Assembly: GCA_035652335.1 (NCBI GenBank)
Contig: DASRDZ010000025.1
Coordinates: 5,231-69,230 of the forward strand
Length of the DNA: 64,000 bases
Reading direction: 5' to 3'
DNA from: DASRDZ01 sp035652335
GTDB lineage: Bacteria > Chloroflexota > Dormibacteria > Aeolococcales > Aeolococcaceae
Shown in pieces: positions 29,955 to 38,637 of the stretch. The notes beneath the pieces are model-generated. The model was not told the origin of the DNA, ran no database searches, and saw nothing but the letters and a program-made list of their open reading frames with translations. Both the position numbers and the translations under genes were made by a program. Position 1 is the first letter of the stretch. Each line of letters starts with the position of its first letter.

Positions 29955-31572
29955 CCGCGTACAGGGTCAGGCCGGTGGGGTCGGTGACCACGGCGTGCCA
30001 GGCGGGGCTCTGCTCGAGCTGCTGTTTTAGTGCGCCGGGCGCGGTGAGGACGGCGTTGGTGCCGTGGGCGGAGAGCAGCGCCAGGGCGTCGGGGGCGCCG
30101 GCTTCGATGCGCTGGTAGTCGTCGAAGACCTGCATGCCGAGGGAGGCGGACTCGCCGTAGATGAAGACGTGCGTCGACGGCCAGAGCTGGTCGATGAGGT
30201 AGCCGCTGTCGTAGTAGGGGGCGAGGAGGGTGACGCCGGGGAGGCCCTGGAGGGCGGAGGCGGCGCAGGAGGGGTAGGTGGAGGCGATGCCGGCCGCGGA
30301 GGAGTCGGCGGCGGCGCGGGTGATGGTGACGATGGGGGCGGCTGCGGCGAGGGCGATGATCGCGGCGCTGAGACCCAGGAATTGCGCGCCGATGCGGGGG
30401 GATCCATCCGTGCGGGATGGGGACCGGCGCGCCGGAACCTCGCCGGGTTCCGGAACCTCCGACGCGGGCGCCTCCGACAGGGACTCCTCCGTCGGGCGGG
30501 CGTGCCGGCGGAGGCGGAGGCGGGTGACGACCTGCTGGAGCATCAGGGTCCAGGCGGGGAGGGCGAGTGCCACCGCCAGGGAGGTGTTGCGCACCGCGAT
30601 GAGCGCCGCGGCGAAACCCGCCAGGGACATGCCGAGGTCGCGCAGGTTGAGGCGGCCGCCGAGGGCGACCAGCGCGGCGAAGGAGACCAGCAGCACGAGG
30701 AGGCCGAGATTGCTGGGGTCGGCGAAGTTGGGGGAGTGCCACTCGGTGATGGGCTTGAGGCGCTCGGAGCCGGAGGTGGCCAGCGAGTAGCGATAGAGCC
30801 CCGGCCCGTCGGGGTTGAGGCATCCGGCCAGGGCGGCGAGGGCCAGCGAGACCGCCACCGCGCGGAGGCGGTCCCACGAGGCGGCGCCCGGGCGGCGGAG
30901 CACGATCCGCAGGGCTTCGAGGGCCACGAAGAGCGCCAGCGAGCCCAGCCCCAGCACCACGCCGCCGTGCAGGTTGGCCCACACCAGGACGATCGGGGGC
31001 AGCGCCCAGATCCACCGCCCGCCCCGCACCAGGTGCCGCTCGCAGAGGAGCAGCGTCCAGCAGACCAGGGCGACGGTGATCACCTGCGGCCGCGTCCCCA
31101 GCACGGGCTCGGCGGCGCGGGCGCCGAGGAGCACCGCCACCGCGACGGCGGCGGCACTGGCGCCGCGGGCGCGGACCCGGAGCGCCAGGGCGACCAGCCC
31201 GCTCCACGCGACAAGCCCCATCACCGCGGCGACGAGCAGGAGCCCGCCCACCCCCGAGAGCAGCGTGAAGAGGACCTCGCTGCCCCACTCGTGGGCGACC
31301 ATGGTGTTGCCTGCGGCGGTGAAGCTGAACATCTCCGCGTGCGGCACGGTGTGGTTGTCGAGGATCCACCGGCCGAGCCGGAGGTGCCACCAGAGGTCGG
31401 GGTCGTGGAGGACGTCGACGCAGGCGGCGAAGGCGGCCAGCAGCGCGGCGACGAGGAGGACGCGCGGAGGGGAGGCGAGGAGGCGGAGCAGGGCGGCGCG
31501 GGGACCGCGGCGGTCGGGCCCGGCCGGCCCGGCGGCTCCCGCCGGCCGCACCGGGGGGGCGAGGACGGCCAT
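29887..31572 (-). CDS. Multi-pass membrane protein, GT-C glycosyltransferase-like
   Basis: 561 aa with about ten to twelve hydrophobic segments. The first loop has DPDLWWHLRLGRWILDN, the D-P-D/E block of the GT-C-like family with a probable catalytic Asp, and EWGSEVLF follows. Soluble C-terminal residues about 440-540 (YYDSGYLIDQLWPSTHVFIYGES) look like an extracellular domain. GT-C enzymes use lipid-linked sugars; the donor and acceptor are unknown here. The last 23 codons overlap the end of the DUF3105 gene on the other strand, so an earlier natural end may have been lost. A TAGGCT hexamer sits 9 nt before ATG 31572. Confidence 0.75.
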   Translation of the reverse strand: MAVLAPPVRPAGAAGPAGPDRRGPRAALLRLLASPPRVLLVAALLAAFAACVDVLHDPDLWWHLRLGRWILDNHTVPHAEMFSFTAAGNTMVAHEWGSEVLFTLLSGVGGLLLVAAVMGLVAWSGLVALALRVRARGASAAAVAVAVLLGARAAEPVLGTRPQVITVALVCWTLLLCERHLVRGGRWIWALPPIVLVWANLHGGVVLGLGSLALFVALEALRIVLRRPGAASWDRLRAVAVSLALAALAGCLNPDGPGLYRYSLATSGSERLKPITEWHSPNFADPSNLGLLVLLVSFAALVALGGRLNLRDLGMSLAGFAAALIAVRNTSLAVALALPAWTLMLQQVVTRLRLRRHARPTEESLSEAPASEVPEPGEVPARRSPSRTDGSPRIGAQFLGLSAAIIALAAAAPIVTITRAAADSSAAGIASTYPSCAASALQGLPGVTLLAPYYDSGYLIDQLWPSTHVFIYGESASLGMQVFDDYQRIEAGAPDALALLSAHGTNAVLTAPGALKQQLEQSPAWHAVVTDPTGLTLYAATGSSPLQAHARCGCCRTPRSH

Positions 31573-31581
31573 GCGCCGCCC

Positions 31582-31587
31582 AGCCTA
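31582..31587 (-). promoter_or_regulatory. -10 hexamer TAGGCT for the GT-C-like gene
   Basis: TAGGCT ends 9 nt before ATG 31572. Confidence 0.4.
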
Positions 31588-31631
31588 CGGGCCCGAGCGC
31601 GAGCGGGAATCGGCGTGACCGGACCGCTACG

Positions 31632-31637
31632 TATACT
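31632..31637 (+). promoter_or_regulatory. -10 hexamer TATACT for the four-helix membrane protein
   Basis: TATACT ends 10 nt before ATG 31648, without a ribosome site between them. Confidence 0.6.
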
Positions 31638-31647
31638 CGCCAGCGCG

Positions 31648-32196
31648 ATGTCGAGGGAGAACCGCCGCAAGGCCGCCGCGCCGGGGAGCACCGCCACCCT
31701 GCAGCGCCCGGCGGCGCCGCCGCCGCCCCGCACCGCGGAGGGCGGCGAGGAGCAGCGAGGCACCATCTCCTGGCGGCACTGCTTCATCGGCCTGGTCGCC
31801 GGCGAGCTGCTCCTGCTGGTGCTCAGTGACGGCGGCCTCGCGCTCGCCAACCTGGCCTTCGGCAGCACCACCGGCAACAACATCGACGGCGGCATCGTCG
31901 GGGTGGCCAGCTTCCTCGCCGTCCTCTTCGGCGGCTACCTCGCCGGCCGGCTGGCCGGGCGCTGGGAGCTCTACCAGGGGTTCGCCGTCGCGGTCGGCTT
32001 CATCATGATCGCCTGGGCGTACCAGTTCGGCCAGGAGGCCTCGGTGGTGCACGGCTCGCTCCAGAGCGGCACCCACAACCTCGTCGACCTGGGTCCGATG
32101 AACATGGGCGGCCTCATCTCCGGCGACTTCATCGCCCTGCTGGGGGGCAGCCTGGGCGGGGTGCTGGCGCGCCGCGGGACCGCCGCCCGCGGCTGA
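31648..32196 (+). CDS. Membrane protein of unknown function with four hydrophobic segments
   Basis: 182 aa. A basic, Pro-rich cytosolic start of about 40 residues is followed by four hydrophobic segments. GGIVGVASFLAVLFGGYLAGRLAGRW resembles the Gly-rich TIGR04086/DUF3792-like repeats in small membrane proteins, as does LISGDFIALLGGSLGGVLARR near the end. No function can be assigned. Confidence 0.7.
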   Translation: MSRENRRKAAAPGSTATLQRPAAPPPPRTAEGGEEQRGTISWRHCFIGLVAGELLLLVLSDGGLALANLAFGSTTGNNIDGGIVGVASFLAVLFGGYLAGRLAGRWELYQGFAVAVGFIMIAWAYQFGQEASVVHGSLQSGTHNLVDLGPMNMGGLISGDFIALLGGSLGGVLARRGTAARG

Positions 32197-32266
32197 CGCC
32201 TCCGGCGCGACAGCCCCATCACAGCATCGCCAGCCGCCCACCACAGACGCCGCCCCCTGCCGCGCC

Positions 32267-32272
32267 CATACT
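32267..32272 (+). promoter_or_regulatory. -10 hexamer CATACT for the DUF5658-like gene
   Basis: CATACT ends 7 nt before ATG 32280. Confidence 0.5.
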
Positions 32273-32279
32273 CTGGACG

Positions 32280-32633
32280 ATGATCGACAGGGCGATCGCC
32301 AAGAGCCAGGCGGGGGTCTCCTCCGTCTTCCGCGACCTGCTGCTGCGCCGCGTCTACATCGTCGCGGTGGTGGCCCAGGTCCTCGACGCCTTCAGCACAG
32401 CGGCCGGGCTGCGCCTCGGGCTCGACGAGCGCAACCCGTTCACGGTCAGCGTGCTGCGGGTGTACGGCATCCCCGGCCTCCTGCTGCAGAAGGTGCTGGT
32501 GGGCGGCCTCCTGCTGGCGGCCATGGCCAAGCTGCCCAGACGGGCGGCCGTGACCACGGTGGCACTGACCACCGCGGTCACCGCCTACGCGGTCTGCGCC
32601 AACCTGGTCTCCCTGGTCGCCGCCTCGCGCTGA
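32280..32633 (+). CDS. Small membrane protein, DUF5658-like
   Basis: 117 aa with three hydrophobic helices. The start of the first, VVAQVLDAFSTAAGLRLGLDERNPFT, has the D-x-x-S/T-T...E-x-N-P pattern of DUF5658-type proteins. The last two helices are Ala/Val-rich. The start is set by the CATACT hexamer. Function unknown. Confidence 0.7.
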   Translation: MIDRAIAKSQAGVSSVFRDLLLRRVYIVAVVAQVLDAFSTAAGLRLGLDERNPFTVSVLRVYGIPGLLLQKVLVGGLLLAAMAKLPRRAAVTTVALTTAVTAYAVCANLVSLVAASR

Positions 32634-32670
32634 ACCGGCCGCGGCGCCCCTCGGCGGGGCGCCCGGAGGA

Positions 32671-32931
32671 TCAGCGCAGGGTGCTCGCCTGCATCTCCCC
32701 GCTGCGCATGGCGCCCTGCCCGTCCTCGCCGTAGCCCCGGCCGACCAGGTCGACCCGGCCAAGCTGGCGGGCGAAGTCCATGCACGAGGCCCGGGTGAAG
32801 CGCAGATGCTTCCCCGGCGTGTGCCAGGCGGTGAGCTGGCCCTGGGCGACGGCGCGCCGCAGGGTCGAGCGCGAGACGCCGCAGAGCGCGGCCGCCTCAC
32901 CCGTCGTCAGGATCTCGTCGGTGTCCGGCAT
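32671..32931 (-). CDS. Excisionase/MerR-like helix-turn-helix protein
   Basis: 86 aa. ILTTGEAAALCGVSRSTLRRAVAQGQLTAWHTPGKHLRF is a winged HTH of the HTH_17 type used by excisionases and BldC-like regulators: helix-turn-helix plus a wing with T-P-G-x-H-x-R-F. The remaining 35 residues are polar. It is divergent from the moxR operon across a region containing an AT-rich imperfect dyad, so autoregulation or control of that operon is plausible. ATG 32931 has GGGAAG about 6 nt upstream. Confidence 0.85.
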   Translation of the reverse strand: MPDTDEILTTGEAAALCGVSRSTLRRAVAQGQLTAWHTPGKHLRFTRASCMDFARQLGRVDLVGRGYGEDGQGAMRSGEMQASTLR

Positions 32932-32997
32932 CAGCACTTCCCTTCCCAGCCTGCCCACGGGGGCCTCAGGGGCCGGGCATGTCGGTGATCCCAGCTA

Positions 32998-33029
32998 GTA
33001 CACCACAAATTGTGTCATTTGGTGTGTAC
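32998..33029. promoter_or_regulatory. AT-rich imperfect dyad between the HTH gene and the moxR operon
   Basis: GTACACCACAAAT (32998-33010) and ATTTGGTGTGTAC (33017-33029) are near-inverted, with four mismatches in 13 around TGTGTC. The patch is far more AT-rich than its surroundings. It could be the operator of the HTH protein. Confidence 0.4.
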
Positions 33030-33087
33030 GACTGTCGACCCCGGTTGCGGGGGTTTGGTCCGATGCGGACTCCGGCGGACCCGCTCG

Positions 33088-33093
33088 TATACT
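33088..33093 (+). promoter_or_regulatory. -10 hexamer TATACT for the moxR operon
   Basis: TATACT lies 58 nt before ATG 33152, giving a leadered transcript, unlike most genes here. Confidence 0.45.
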
Positions 33094-33151
33094 CCAGGAG
33101 CCGGGAGCGAGACCCTGCGGAACCCGGTCACCGAGGGGTAGAACTGTCGTC

Positions 33152-34117
33152 ATGCCGGGCCTCGTCCACCAGGTGGTGCGCCGTCTCGTCGAGAGCGTGG
33201 GGACGGTGATCATCGGCAAGCAGGCCGAGGTCGAGCAGTGCGTCCTCACCCTCTTCTGCCGGGGCCATCTGCTCATCGAGGACGTCCCAGGGGTGGGCAA
33301 GACGCTGCTGGCCAAGTCGCTCGCCCGCGCCACCGGCTGCCGCTTCGAGCGGGTCCAGTTCACCCCCGACCTGCTGCCCAGCGACATCACCGGGGTCAAC
33401 GTCTTCAACCCCCAAGCCGGCACCTTCGAGTTCCGCGAGGGCCCGGTGTTCACCCAGGTGCTCCTCGCCGACGAGATCAACCGGGCCACCCCGAAGACGC
33501 AGTCGAGCCTGCTGGAGGCGATGGAGGAGCGCCAGGTCACCGTCGACGGCACCACCCGGCGCCTCCCCGAGCCGTTCATGGTCCTGGCCACCGAGAACCC
33601 GGTGGAGCTGGCCGGCACCTACCCGCTCCCCGAGGCCCAGGTCGACCGCTTCCTGCTCAAGGTCAACCTCGGCTACCTGTCGCTGGAGGACGAGATCTCC
33701 ATGCTCGACCGCTTCCAGACGAGCTCGCCGCTCGACTCCCTGGAGGCGGTCACCGGTGCCGCCGAGCTGCAGCGCTGCCAGGAGGAGGTCACCGCGATCC
33801 ACGTCGACCCGGTGATCAAGGAGTACTGCGTCCGCCTCGTCCAGCGCACCCGCCAGCACCCGGACGTCGGGCTGGGCGCCTCGCCGCGCGGCTCGCTCGG
33901 CCTGCTCCACGCCGCCCAGGCGCGCGCCGCCGCCGCCGGCCGCGACTACGTGCTGCCCGACGACATCAAGGAGCTGGCCGGGCCGGTGCTCACCCATCGC
34001 ATCGTGGTCAGGCCCAACGCCGAGCTGCGCGGCGTCACCGCCGGCAGCGTGCTCAGCGAGGTGCTCGACACCGAGGCGGTGCCCATCGCGGGGCGGAGGT
34101 TGGCACAGGGGCAATGA
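33152..34117 (+). CDS. MoxR-family AAA+ ATPase
   Basis: 321 aa. Walker A EDVPGVGKTLLAKSLA (about residue 44), the MoxR block FERVQFTPDLLPSDITGVNVF, Walker B VLLADEINRA, sensor 1 VLATENPVE and the arginine-finger region EAQVDRFLLK are all present. MoxR proteins are chaperone-like ATPases acting with VWA or DUF58 partners. Here the stop overlaps the DUF58 start by 4 nt (ATGA), and a transglutaminase follows, forming the familiar three-gene unit. The biological target is unknown. Confidence 0.94.
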   Translation: MPGLVHQVVRRLVESVGTVIIGKQAEVEQCVLTLFCRGHLLIEDVPGVGKTLLAKSLARATGCRFERVQFTPDLLPSDITGVNVFNPQAGTFEFREGPVFTQVLLADEINRATPKTQSSLLEAMEERQVTVDGTTRRLPEPFMVLATENPVELAGTYPLPEAQVDRFLLKVNLGYLSLEDEISMLDRFQTSSPLDSLEAVTGAAELQRCQEEVTAIHVDPVIKEYCVRLVQRTRQHPDVGLGASPRGSLGLLHAAQARAAAAGRDYVLPDDIKELAGPVLTHRIVVRPNAELRGVTAGSVLSEVLDTEAVPIAGRRLAQGQ

Positions 34118-35310
34118 GCTCCCGGGCGCCGCTCCTCGCGACCATCGCAGTTCTGGCCTTCTTTGCCGGGATCACCGGGGTGCGGCTGGCCTACACGCTG
34201 GCCTACGTGCTCGTCTTCCTGCTCGTCGTCGCCTTCCTCTGGTCGCGCGCGCTGCTGCGCAAGGTGGAGGTGAAGCGCGAGTCGCCGGAGGGAGCGCACA
34301 TGGTCGGCGAGCCCTTCACCGAGCGCTTCGTGGTGCGCAACCACTCGGTGCTGCCCGTCGCCTACTGCGAGGTGCACGACCGCACCCGGCTTCCCGGGTA
34401 CACGCCGGGCCGCGCCTGCTCGCTGCGCGGCGGCGACGTGGTCTCCTGGTCGGCGCGCGGCGTCTTCCAGCGGCGCGGGATCTACGAGTTCGGTCCTCTC
34501 GAGGCGCGGTTGGGCGATCCCTTCGGGCTCTTCCCCCACACCGTGCGGGTGGCTCCGAAGTCGGGCGTGCTGGTGTACCCCGCGATCCACGCGCTGGGCG
34601 AGTTCGGCCCGCTCAGCGCCGAGGGCGGCGTCGGCGAGACGGGCCGCGGGCGCTCCGTCGACGCGCCCCCCGACGTCACCACCATCCGCGACTACGACCC
34701 CGCCGACGGCCTCGGCCGCATCCACTGGCCGTCGACGGCGCGCACCGGCCACCTGATGTCGCGCGTGTACGACACGCGGCAGAGCGCCGACGTCCTGGTG
34801 ATGCTCGACCTGGAGCGCGGGCAGCACTTCGGCGAGGCGCCGGAGTCGTCGCTGGAGTACGCGGTGTCGGTGGCGGCGTCGCTGTGCCACGCGGCGATCC
34901 GGCGCGGCCAGGCCTTCGGCCTGGTCACCAACGACTCGCAGCACACCGCCTTCGGCGCCGGGCGCGGCGAGGCGCAGCGGCTGCGCGTGCTCGACTACCT
35001 GGCCACCTGCAACGACGACGGCGAGATCGCCCTGGCCACCGCGCTGCGCCGCCACGGCGAGGGCTGGCGCGGCCGCGGCGCCATCGTGGTCATCACCAGC
35101 AACCGCGCGCCCGCCTGGGTGGAGGCGCTGATCGACCTGGGCATGCGCGGCCAGCGGCACCTGGCGGTGTTCGTCGAGCCCACCTCGTTCGGTGCGCCGG
35201 GACAGCCGATGCGCATCCCCCCGGCCTGGCGCCTGGCCCTCGACTGGTGGCAGGTGCGGCGCGGCGACGAGCTGGGCGGCGGACTGCGCTCCCGCGCCGT
35301 CGGCTCCTGA
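34114..35310 (+). CDS. DUF58 membrane-anchored protein
   Basis: 398 aa from ATG 34114, which overlaps the moxR stop. Two N-terminal hydrophobic helices (about residues 7-45) precede a beta-rich part and the DUF58 core YDPADGLGRIHWPSTARTGHLM, followed by a VWA-like domain starting VLVMLDLERG with a partial MIDAS. This is the usual MoxR partner. The transglutaminase gene follows after 28 nt. Confidence 0.92.
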   Translation: MSSRAPLLATIAVLAFFAGITGVRLAYTLAYVLVFLLVVAFLWSRALLRKVEVKRESPEGAHMVGEPFTERFVVRNHSVLPVAYCEVHDRTRLPGYTPGRACSLRGGDVVSWSARGVFQRRGIYEFGPLEARLGDPFGLFPHTVRVAPKSGVLVYPAIHALGEFGPLSAEGGVGETGRGRSVDAPPDVTTIRDYDPADGLGRIHWPSTARTGHLMSRVYDTRQSADVLVMLDLERGQHFGEAPESSLEYAVSVAASLCHAAIRRGQAFGLVTNDSQHTAFGAGRGEAQRLRVLDYLATCNDDGEIALATALRRHGEGWRGRGAIVVITSNRAPAWVEALIDLGMRGQRHLAVFVEPTSFGAPGQPMRIPPAWRLALDWWQVRRGDELGGGLRSRAVGS

Positions 35311-35338
35311 CGCGGCGTGCGCCACTGAGTTTCGGCTG

Positions 35339-37804
35339 ATGTCGGCAACAACTCTGCGGCCCAGGGCGGGCGTGGCCCTGCCGCGGCCGGGCAACTCGAC
35401 GGTGGTGGCGGCGGCCACCCTCGGCATGGTGGCGGCCACCGCCTGGGCGGTGATGTCGGCGGGCTGGGTCGACGGCACGGGCGCGGTGCTCGTCTGCGCC
35501 CTGGCGGCGGTGCTGGAGGCCACCCTGGTGGCGCGGTCCTCGGCGGGACGGCTGGTGGCGGTGCTGATGCTGCCCGTCGTCGGCGCCCTGGTGGTGGTGC
35601 CGCTCACCTACGGGTCGATCCCCGGCTCGCAGACGATCACCCTCGGCGAGGCTGCCCGCCAGTACCTCGACGCCTTCGCCACCGGCCTCTTCGTGCAGGG
35701 CGACTGGCCCTTCCTGGTGGGGCTCTGTGCGGTCTTCTGGTTGCTCGGCTCCTGGGCGGGATGGCTGGCGGTCCGCGAGCGCCGCGGCGTGCTCGCGGTT
35801 GTGCCCGTCTACGCGGCGCTGGCGATCAACGCGCTCAACGCGCCCTCGCTGCAGAACGTCTGGCTGCCCGAGGCGGTGGCGGTCGGGCTCTCGCTGGTGG
35901 TCGTCGGCCGCGTCCACCTGCTCTCCCTCTCCGCGCGCTGGCGCCGCACCGGCGTGGTGGCGCTGCCGGGGACGGAGCGGCGCTTCGGGCGGATCACCTG
36001 GGGTGCAGCGGTGCTGCTCATCCTCGTCGCCCTGGCCATCCCGCCGGTGTCGACGCGCGACGTCTCCGGGTCCCTGTTCCACTTCAGCTCGACGACGGGT
36101 CGAGGCGGCGGCGCCTTCGGCTCCGGCGGGGCGGGCGCCGCCGGCAGCGGGCCCGGGCAGGTGCGCTTCGACCCCAACGCCATCCCCGGCGGCGAGCTGG
36201 TGAGCAGCCCGCAGCCCGTGCTGTCGTACACCAGCGACACCGTCGACACGGTGTACCTGCGCGTCGTCGACGACGACTACTTCACCTCGGGCAACTGGTT
36301 CCCCACCGGCACCCAGTTCAGCAGCGACCCCAACCTGGTCACCGGGCAGGTTTCGGCCATCGCCGGCACGATCCCGCGCGACCGGGAGCCGCTCGACGGC
36401 GGCGTCGCCCAGCCGGGCACGGTGCAGAAGGTCAGCACGCGCATCGTGCTCACCGGCGCCGCCACCGGGAGCGGCGACCAGCTCGGCATCTTCCCCGGTG
36501 AGCCCGACGCCATCTCCGTCGACGGCATCGCCCAGGGGCTGCTGGTCCTGGGCACCTCGCTGGCCAGGCCCGACAACCTGCTCACCGTCGACGAGTACCA
36601 CGTCACCGGCGGCCCGAGCACCTACGTCAGCACGGCGACGATGTCGACGGCGAGCCCCTCCGCGCTGCGCTCGGCGGGCACCGACTACCCGCCCTTCGTC
36701 GCCGACACCTACCTGAGCCTCAACCCGGTCACCACCTCCGACCGCCAGCAGATCGCCACGCTCACGCGCATCGCCCGGCAGTGGACCGCCGGCACCGCCA
36801 ACCCGTACGACGCCGCCGCCGCCATCGAGGCGCACCTGCGCGACACCGGCGTCTTCACCTACACGTTGAAGCCGCCCGCGACGCAGCCGGGCATCTGGCC
36901 CGTCGTCGACTTCCTGACGCGCACCAGGAAGGGCTACTGCCAGTACTTCGCCGACGCCATGGGCGCGCTGCTGCGCGCCGACGGCATCCCCGCCCGGCTG
37001 GTGTCCGGCTACGGCCCGGGCTCGGTCGACGACAGCAACAGCCGTCCCGGCGCCACCCTGCACCAGGTCACCACCAGCGACGCGCACGTGTGGGTGGAGG
37101 CGTACTTCCCCGGCTTCGGATGGGTGCCCTTCGAGCCGACGCCGGACGGGTTCTACGAGCCCATCGCCCGCGGCGCCGACCCCGGCAGCGCGACCAACCC
37201 AACGCCCGCGCCGAGCGCGGCGCCGACGCCCAAGCCCAAGCCGACGCCGACGCCGTCGCCGAGCGGCGCGGCCGCCGGCACGTCGACCACCGCGAGCATC
37301 CCGCCCGGCCTGGCCGGCGGAGTGCTGGCGGTGCTGGTGGTCGCGGCGCTGGTGCTGCTGCTGCGGCGCTGGCTGGCCCGGCCGCGCACCCTCCCCGCGG
37401 CGTGGCGCCGCATCCTCGTCTTCGGCACCGTCCTGGGGGTGCGGCGGCGACCGTCGGAGACGTACATCGCCTACGCGCGCCGGCTGTCCGCGGCGCTGCC
37501 ACCCGACACGGTGACCCTGGGCCACCGCGACGGCTCCGCCGAGGTGGGGCCGCGCCCCGTCCGCGCGCGCGTCGTGACCGCGCTGGAGCAGATCGCGCTG
37601 GCCACCGGCAAGGCGGAGTTCTCCGAGGAGGGCCTCGCCGATCGCGAGGTGGTGCAGTGGCGGCGCGCCTGGGACCGGGTGCGGCGGGCCATCCCGCTGC
37701 TGGTCTGGCGCTCCTGGATCGCGCGGGGGATCGGCGTGCGCGACCTCGGTGCGGGCGGCGGCTCGGGCCCGCAGTTGCTGCCGGAATCGCCGGAAACTCC
37801 CTAG
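35339..37804 (+). CDS. TgpA-like membrane transglutaminase
   Basis: 821 aa. Six or so N-terminal hydrophobic helices (to about residue 235) are followed by a large extracellular part with a transglutaminase-like core. The catalytic Cys is in KGYCQYFADAMGALLRADGIPARLVSGY, the His in SDAHVWVEAYFPGFGWVPFEPTP. A Thr/Pro linker, one more helix (GGVLAVLVVAALVLLLRRW) and a DUF4129-like cytosolic tail close the chain. With MoxR and DUF58 it makes the standard operon; the family crosslinks or cleaves proteins on the cell surface. The start is the ATG at 35339, 28 nt after the DUF58 stop. Confidence 0.92.
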   Translation: MSATTLRPRAGVALPRPGNSTVVAAATLGMVAATAWAVMSAGWVDGTGAVLVCALAAVLEATLVARSSAGRLVAVLMLPVVGALVVVPLTYGSIPGSQTITLGEAARQYLDAFATGLFVQGDWPFLVGLCAVFWLLGSWAGWLAVRERRGVLAVVPVYAALAINALNAPSLQNVWLPEAVAVGLSLVVVGRVHLLSLSARWRRTGVVALPGTERRFGRITWGAAVLLILVALAIPPVSTRDVSGSLFHFSSTTGRGGGAFGSGGAGAAGSGPGQVRFDPNAIPGGELVSSPQPVLSYTSDTVDTVYLRVVDDDYFTSGNWFPTGTQFSSDPNLVTGQVSAIAGTIPRDREPLDGGVAQPGTVQKVSTRIVLTGAATGSGDQLGIFPGEPDAISVDGIAQGLLVLGTSLARPDNLLTVDEYHVTGGPSTYVSTATMSTASPSALRSAGTDYPPFVADTYLSLNPVTTSDRQQIATLTRIARQWTAGTANPYDAAAAIEAHLRDTGVFTYTLKPPATQPGIWPVVDFLTRTRKGYCQYFADAMGALLRADGIPARLVSGYGPGSVDDSNSRPGATLHQVTTSDAHVWVEAYFPGFGWVPFEPTPDGFYEPIARGADPGSATNPTPAPSAAPTPKPKPTPTPSPSGAAAGTSTTASIPPGLAGGVLAVLVVAALVLLLRRWLARPRTLPAAWRRILVFGTVLGVRRRPSETYIAYARRLSAALPPDTVTLGHRDGSAEVGPRPVRARVVTALEQIALATGKAEFSEEGLADREVVQWRRAWDRVRRAIPLLVWRSWIARGIGVRDLGAGGGSGPQLLPESPETP

Positions 37805-37808
37805 CGGA

Positions 37809-38594
37809 TCAGCTCTGCCCGGCGGTGCGGGCGGCGACGACGCTGGCCGGGGGGTCCGGCGGCGGCGTCCCCGGCGCCTGGACGTCGACGCTGAGCAGGT
37901 CGTGGGCGAGGATGGCCCCCCGCACCGGACGGCGGTCGGTGAGGTGTGACAGCACGAACCTGGTGCCGGGATGCGCGTCCATCAGCTCGCTGATCTCGCC
38001 GAACCAGAGGTGGGTGGGGATGGGGCGGTCGAAGCCGCTGCACTCGCAGACCATGAGCTGCGACTGGGAGACGGCGCGGCGCAGGCCGGCGCAGAGAGTG
38101 CTGTCGCCGCTGAAGCCGACGCTGGCGCCGCTCGGGTCGCTGATGGCGTAGGCGAGGCTCGGGCCGGTGCTGTGCACCACCGAGTGGGCGCGGATGCGGT
38201 AGCCGCAGAACTCGGTGTCGCTGCCGTCCTGCAGCATGGTGAAGGCGAGGCCGAGGCGGTCGTAGATGAGTTTGTGCAGATGTGAGCCGTAACCCGTGCT
38301 GATCAGGCGGCTCACGTACTCCGCCGTTCCCGGCGGGCCGGCCAGGCCCATCGGCCGTGGTGTGTCGTGCACCAGGGCGCGGGCGCCGAGGACGACGGGG
38401 ATCATCGCGGTGTGGTCGGCGTGGAAGTGGGTGAGCAGCAGGCCGTCGAGGTCGTCGACGCTGCGCCCCGCCTCGGCGAGCAGGTACTGCGCCGGCGAGC
38501 CGCAGTCGACGAGCAGCCGGCCGTCGACGCAGTAGCAGGCGTTGTGGCCGGCGCCGCTGAAGGCGGAGCCGCTGCCGATGACGGTGAGGCGCAT
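37809..38594 (-). CDS. MBL-fold hydrolase, RNase Z-like
   Basis: 261 aa. The metallo-beta-lactamase fold is clear: VIGSGSAFSGAGHNACYCVDG, the metal motif THFHADH (about residue 55), the second His in HSVVHSTGPSLAYAI, the Asp in GFSGDSTLC and a late His in LSHLTDRR. This arrangement is closest to RNase Z/arylsulfatase-like MBL proteins; the long flexible arm of true RNase Z is not evident. It converges on the transglutaminase with a 4-nt gap. TACGCT sits 11 nt before ATG 38594. Confidence 0.9.
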   Translation of the reverse strand: MRLTVIGSGSAFSGAGHNACYCVDGRLLVDCGSPAQYLLAEAGRSVDDLDGLLLTHFHADHTAMIPVVLGARALVHDTPRPMGLAGPPGTAEYVSRLISTGYGSHLHKLIYDRLGLAFTMLQDGSDTEFCGYRIRAHSVVHSTGPSLAYAISDPSGASVGFSGDSTLCAGLRRAVSQSQLMVCECSGFDRPIPTHLWFGEISELMDAHPGTRFVLSHLTDRRPVRGAILAHDLLSVDVQAPGTPPPDPPASVVAARTAGQS

Positions 38595-38605
38595 GTGGGG
38601 TGCGC

Positions 38606-38611
38606 AGCGTA
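38606..38611 (-). promoter_or_regulatory. -10 hexamer TACGCT for the MBL-fold gene
   Basis: TACGCT ends 11 nt before ATG 38594. Confidence 0.45.
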
Positions 38612-38637
38612 GCGCCGATGGCCGTGGCTGCGGGGAT

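Noticed and set aside
32671..32931. HTH gene considered as a phage excisionase
   Set aside because: No integrase or phage genes nearby and it sits among core genes; a BldC-like regulator is more likely.
35093..37525. 810-codon minus-strand frame opposite the transglutaminase
   Set aside because: No domain, extreme Arg/Gly/Ala content; the plus-strand protein has clear Cys/His/membrane features.
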